Part shown: positions 60,959 through 64,000 of the stretch, one piece after another | Layout of the letters: each line of letters starts with the position of its first letter | How positions within the stretch are numbered: position 1 is the stretch's first letter | Assembly: GCA_900079685.1 (NCBI GenBank) | Contig: LT599018.1 | Span: 929,271-993,270 of the forward strand | Source: an uncultured delta proteobacterium | GTDB taxonomy: Bacteria > Desulfobacterota > Desulfovibrionia > Desulfovibrionales > Desulfovibrionaceae | DNA: 64,000 nucleotides | Direction of reading: 5' to 3' | Made by a program: the position numbers and the translations under genes | Notes under the pieces: generated by a model | Told to the model about the DNA's origin: nothing | What the model saw: only the letters and a program-made list of their open reading frames with translations | The model's database searches: none

Positions 60959-61849
60959 ATGGAAGTTGGATTTATCGGACTCGGCATCATGGGCAAGCCC
61001 ATGGTCAAAAACCTGCTCAAGGCGGGCATCGGCGTTCTCTGCTTCGACCTGAACAAGGCGGCCGTTGACGAATGCGTCAAAGCCGGGGCCAAGGCCGCGG
61101 CCTCCATCGCGGAAGTCGCCCAAAAAAACACCTTTATCATCACCATGCTGCCCAACTCGCCCCAGGTTTCCGCCGTGGCGCTCGGCAAGGACGGCATTGC
61201 GGACAACGCCAAAGCCGGGACCCTGGTCGTGGACATGTCCTCCATCGCGCCGCTGGCCGCCCGTGAGATCCACGACGGCTTGAAAGCCAAGGGCATCCGC
61301 ATGCTCGACGCCCCGGTTTCCGGCGGCGAGCCCAAAGCCATCGACGGCACCCTGTCCGTGATGATCGGCGGCGCGCAGAAAGACTTTGACGAGGCCCTGC
61401 CCGTGCTGAAGCACATGGCCGGTTCCGTCGTGCGCGTGGGTGAAATCGGCGCGGGCAACATCGCCAAACTCGCCAACCAGATCGTGGTGGCCGTGAACAT
61501 CGCGGGCCTGGCCGAAGCCATGACGCTTTCCGCCAAGGCCGGGGTTGACCCGGAACTGGTTTACCAGGCCATCCGGGGCGGGCTCGCCGGTTCCACGGTC
61601 ATGGACGCCAAGGCGCCCATGATGCTGGACCGCAACATCAAGCCCGGCTTCAAAATCAATCTGCACATCAAGGACCTGGGCAACGTCATGGATACCGGCC
61701 ACGGCGTGGGGGTGCCCCTGCCCCTTTCCGCCGCGGTCATGGAAATGATGCAGGCCCTCAAGGTGGAGGACATGGGCGACGCCGACCACTCCGCCCTGGT
61801 CCGCTACTATGAAAAAATGTCCAATTGCCAGGTGAAGCGCGTGAAATAG
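60959..61849 (+). CDS. tartronate semialdehyde reductase-like (2-hydroxy-3-oxopropionate reductase)
   Basis: 296 residues of the beta-hydroxyacid dehydrogenase family. NAD(P)-binding GFIGLGIMGKPMVKNL at the N-terminus, substrate-binding DAPVSGGEPKAIDGTLSVMIGG and catalytic Lys in GNIAKLANQIVVAVNI (about 170). It reduces tartronate semialdehyde to glycerate, the step after the aldolase and isomerase encoded upstream. ATG 60959 with AAGGAG. Ends before a bidirectional terminator shared with the convergent TRAP genes. Confidence 0.94.
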   Translation: MEVGFIGLGIMGKPMVKNLLKAGIGVLCFDLNKAAVDECVKAGAKAAASIAEVAQKNTFIITMLPNSPQVSAVALGKDGIADNAKAGTLVVDMSSIAPLAAREIHDGLKAKGIRMLDAPVSGGEPKAIDGTLSVMIGGAQKDFDEALPVLKHMAGSVVRVGEIGAGNIAKLANQIVVAVNIAGLAEAMTLSAKAGVDPELVYQAIRGGLAGSTVMDAKAPMMLDRNIKPGFKINLHIKDLGNVMDTGHGVGVPLPLSAAVMEMMQALKVEDMGDADHSALVRYYEKMSNCQVKRVK

Positions 61850-61870
61850 CCGCTGCGGCAAAGACAACAA

Positions 61871-61899
61871 AAAAACCGGCGCGAGAGCGCCGGTTTTTT
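61871..61899. terminator. bidirectional intrinsic terminator
   Basis: AAAAACCGGCGC, loop GAGA, GCGCCGGTTTTTT: perfect 12-bp stem with A- and T-runs, between the convergent operons. Confidence 0.9.
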
Positions 61900-61918
61900 C
61901 GTTTACGAAGCTTTGCCG

Positions 61919-63202
61919 TTACAGCAGGCTCGGCAGCCACATGGTCAGCGGCGGGATGTACGTGATGAGCATGAGCACCCCGATCAGCACGCCCAGAAGC
62001 GGCAGCAGCCATTTGAACATGTCCTCGATGGGGCAGTTGCCTATCCGTGTCGCAATGAACAGGTTCACGCCGACAGGCGGGGTGCACAACCCGATGGTCA
62101 GGTTGACCGTCATGATGAGGCCGAAGTGCAGGGGGTCCACCCCCACGGCTTCCACGGCGGGCAGCAGGACCGGCGCCAGAATGATGATGGCGGCGTAAGT
62201 TTCCATGAACATGCCCACAACCAGCAGAAAACCGTTGATAATCAGCAGCAGCAGATACTTGTTGTCGGTAATGGCGAGAAGTCCCTCGGCCAGTTGTTCC
62301 GGAATCTGCTCGACGGTCAGAAGCCGTCCCAGGGCCGTGGCGCAGGCGACCAGCAGCAGAATGGTGCCGCTCGTCAGGGTGGCTTTTTTGAAAACCTTGG
62401 GCAGTTCCCTGAAGGTATATTCCTTGTACATGAAAATGCCCACGAATATGGCCACCACGCAGGCCACGACGGCTGCTTCCGTCGGGGTGAAGATACCGCC
62501 GTAAATGCCCCCCAGGATAATGCCCGGGATGACCAAAGACCAGAGGGCTTCCCTGAAGGCCTTGCCGACGGGAATGCGGGCTTTCGCGGCTTCCTCCGGC
62601 GAGAGGCCGTAGCCGTTTTTCTTCGCGACGCAGGTCACCAGCAGGATAAGGCCGACGGTAATCAAAATGCCGGGAACCACGCCGCCGATAAACAGTTTGG
62701 TGATGGAAACGCCGCAGCAGACGCCGTACAAAATCATGGCCACGCTCGGCGGGATGATGGGGCCGAGCGCCCCGGCGGTTGCCGCCAGCGCGCAGGCGAA
62801 GCCCTTGTTATACCGCTCGCGGAGCATTTCCGGGATCGTAATGCCGCCGATGCAGGCCACCGTGGCCGTGCCGGAACCGGCGACCGCCGCGAAAATCATA
62901 CTCGCCACAACCGTGACGGACCCAAGGGCGCCGGTCATGGAGCCGAGCAGCGCGCGGCAAAAATTGATGAGCCTGGTCGAAATGCCGCCCTGCATCATCA
63001 GCTCCCCTGCCAGGATGAAGAACGGCACGGCGATCAGGGGGAACGAGTCCAGGGAGTTGAAATACGTGCTCATAATCATGGACATGGGCACCGGCTCGAA
63101 AATGACGCAATACACCACGCTCGCCACCCCGATGGCGATCATGATCGGGATGTTGAACAACAGAAGCGCGAGAAAGATAAGAATCAGGGACAGACCGGTC
63201 AT
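61919..63202 (-). CDS. dctM: TRAP transporter large permease DctM
   Basis: 427 residues, about 12 membrane spans, with AGELMMQGGISTRLINFCRALLGSMTGALGSVTVVASMIFAAVAGSGTATVA, LGPIIPPSVAMILYGV and VNLTIGLCTPPVGVNLFIA typical of DctM. It starts 1 base after the dctQ stop. Convergent with the hydroxy-acid operon, so probably imports its substrate. Confidence 0.95.
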   Translation of the reverse strand: MTGLSLILIFLALLLFNIPIMIAIGVASVVYCVIFEPVPMSMIMSTYFNSLDSFPLIAVPFFILAGELMMQGGISTRLINFCRALLGSMTGALGSVTVVASMIFAAVAGSGTATVACIGGITIPEMLRERYNKGFACALAATAGALGPIIPPSVAMILYGVCCGVSITKLFIGGVVPGILITVGLILLVTCVAKKNGYGLSPEEAAKARIPVGKAFREALWSLVIPGIILGGIYGGIFTPTEAAVVACVVAIFVGIFMYKEYTFRELPKVFKKATLTSGTILLLVACATALGRLLTVEQIPEQLAEGLLAITDNKYLLLLIINGFLLVVGMFMETYAAIIILAPVLLPAVEAVGVDPLHFGLIMTVNLTIGLCTPPVGVNLFIATRIGNCPIEDMFKWLLPLLGVLIGVLMLITYIPPLTMWLPSLL

Positions 63203-63203
63203 A

Positions 63204-63749
63204 TTACTCGCCCTCCTTTGCGCCGCCGAGTGATTGGACGAGTTCCTCTTCCGGGTCTTTCAAAAGTTCCGGGTCCCGCAGTTGCCGGTAGGTCAGCTGG
63301 ACCAGCCGCAGGGCCATCAGGATATGGCTGAGGGGTACGATAAGGCAGAGCGCGGCCATGGGCAGATGCAGCCCCAGGGTTATCGCGCCGCTTTTCATGA
63401 GCCCCCAGAGCCAATCCGCGCTGTAGTAGGTGACAGCGAGGGCATACAGGAAAAAGATCACGTTGCTGAGAATCTTGATACCGTTGCGCCAGGATTTGGG
63501 CCAAATTTTGATGAACAGGTCTATCTTGATATGCGCGTTGTGGACGATCGCATAGCAGGCGGACAAATACCCGAACCAGACCAGAGCATACCGTGCCAAC
63601 TCATCGCACCACGCGTTGGTGACGCCGAATCCGTAGCGCGCCACAACCTGGTAGAAAAGAATTACGAGCATAAACATCAGGATAACGACGCAGACCGTGC
63701 TCTCTATCTCGTCGTACCATTTGAGCTTTTTCTCCATGCTCACAGCCAT
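63204..63749 (-). CDS. dctQ: TRAP transporter small permease DctQ
   Basis: 181 residues, four membrane helices, with VTNAWCDELARYALVWFGYLSACYAIVHNAHIKIDLFI (DctQ signature). The C-terminal tail is acidic. A second Met at residue 5 (MEKKLKW) may be the true start. No dctP follows within the 250 bases upstream on this strand, so it must lie beyond the window, be separated by the hairpin array, or be unlinked. Confidence 0.93.
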   Translation of the reverse strand: MAVSMEKKLKWYDEIESTVCVVILMFMLVILFYQVVARYGFGVTNAWCDELARYALVWFGYLSACYAIVHNAHIKIDLFIKIWPKSWRNGIKILSNVIFFLYALAVTYYSADWLWGLMKSGAITLGLHLPMAALCLIVPLSHILMALRLVQLTYRQLRDPELLKDPEEELVQSLGGAKEGE

Positions 63750-63776
63750 ACCGCCTTATTAAGCTATTGATCTCCA

Positions 63777-63980
63777 GAGCATTTCACACATGAAATGCTC
63801 GCAAGGATTTTTCTGAAAATCCTTGCCGTGAAATAGACGCAGGCGAGCTTTGCTCGCCGGAGGCCGTTGACAAAGTCCTCTTTGGCAGCGGCCCGCCGCG
63901 TAGGCGTAGGCGGGATTCATTCCCGCCGTTAAACGCCGGAGCGAGCGTGCCTTTACAAAACCCGGCTTTGCGGGGTTTGT
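63777..63980. repeat. array of five hairpins upstream of dctQM
   Basis: In order: GAGCATTTCA-CACA-TGAAATGCTC (63777-63800), GCAAGGATTTT-TCTG-AAAATCCTTGC (63801-63826), GGCGAGC-TTT-GCTCGCC (63842-63858), GGCGGGA-TTCAT-TCCCGCC (63909-63927) and an imperfect AAACCC/GGGTTT stem (63955-63980). The first two abut. The pattern resembles a bacterial interspersed mosaic element. The open frame through it (63759-63995) is not believable as a gene. Confidence 0.7.
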
Positions 63981-64000
63981 CATCAAACTGGACAAGAAAA

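Noticed and set aside
61913..63331. 472-codon open frame on the plus strand
   Set aside because: Antisense to dctM, with a shadow composition of Gln, His, Asp and Gly.
63759..63995. 78-codon open frame on the minus strand
   Set aside because: It reads straight through the five-hairpin array; such frames arise from intergenic repeats.

Overview
The window is GC-rich bacterial chromosome that fits a Desulfovibrionaceae-like sulfate reducer (Desulfovibrionales). This is an inference from the three TRAP (DctPQM) carboxylate transporters, the dense PAS/HDOD/GGDEF/EAL signalling genes, the Mu-like prophage and the overall gene style. No rRNA, tRNA or CRISPR array was found.

Layout. 1-2912 is the regulatory end of a Mu-like transposable prophage: MuA-type transposase (cut by the window edge), two small early genes and a divergent repressor. 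2913-4440 is a gene-poor junction rich in hairpins, with two small genes. 4441-10613 (minus) holds an aminotransferase-TPR-MBL operon, a degenerate chorismate-mutase/EPSP-synthase-like fusion and a family 9 glycosyltransferase. 10792-15831 is a TRAP operon divergent from a GntR regulator and an SDR dehydrogenase. 16329-23421 carries ilvE, an anchored periplasmic protein and an opgG-X-opgH cluster for osmoregulated periplasmic glucans; a GH144-like glucanase (23559-25211) follows convergently. 25985-28697 has rlmH and an HDOD/degenerate-GGDEF operon. 28805-33941 is a catabolic operon: GntR, nitrilase-fold amidase, DUF2848 protein, DctPQM.

34481-40789 contains two FIST-domain proteins, each paired with a cytosolic hybrid histidine kinase, arranged as a convergent mirror image. 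40916-42382 is an MFS transporter behind what looks like a complete ribosome-mediated transcription attenuator: promoter, 27-residue leader peptide with the run HYYHYFYYY, antiterminator and intrinsic terminator. 42572-44151 is a catalase gene with a PerR-like operator. 44247-46881 has an EAL phosphodiesterase and an HDOD protein with a sigma-28-like promoter. 47357-50476 is an LTA-synthase-like sulfatase gene split by a 1263-bp IS4-family element; the 9-bp target duplication and reading frame show that exact excision would restore it.

50679-57786 holds an M20 peptidase, a VOC protein, a DUF6506 protein, gpmA, a chemoreceptor with a sigma-28-like promoter, an Nramp transporter and a DksA-type zinc-finger protein. 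58141-61849 is a four-gene hydroxy-acid operon (2-hydroxyacid dehydrogenase, HpcH/HpaI aldolase, hydroxypyruvate-isomerase-like, tartronate-semialdehyde-reductase-like) behind a well-matched sigma-54 promoter with two upstream palindromes. It is convergent with a third TRAP dctQM pair (61919-63749). The last 220 bases are an array of hairpins.

Recurring theme: small organic acids are sensed, imported by TRAP systems and metabolised by adjacent enzymes, in a motile cell. The strongest candidate for undescribed biology is the Tyr-rich attenuator in front of the MFS transporter, followed by the mirror-image FIST/kinase locus.
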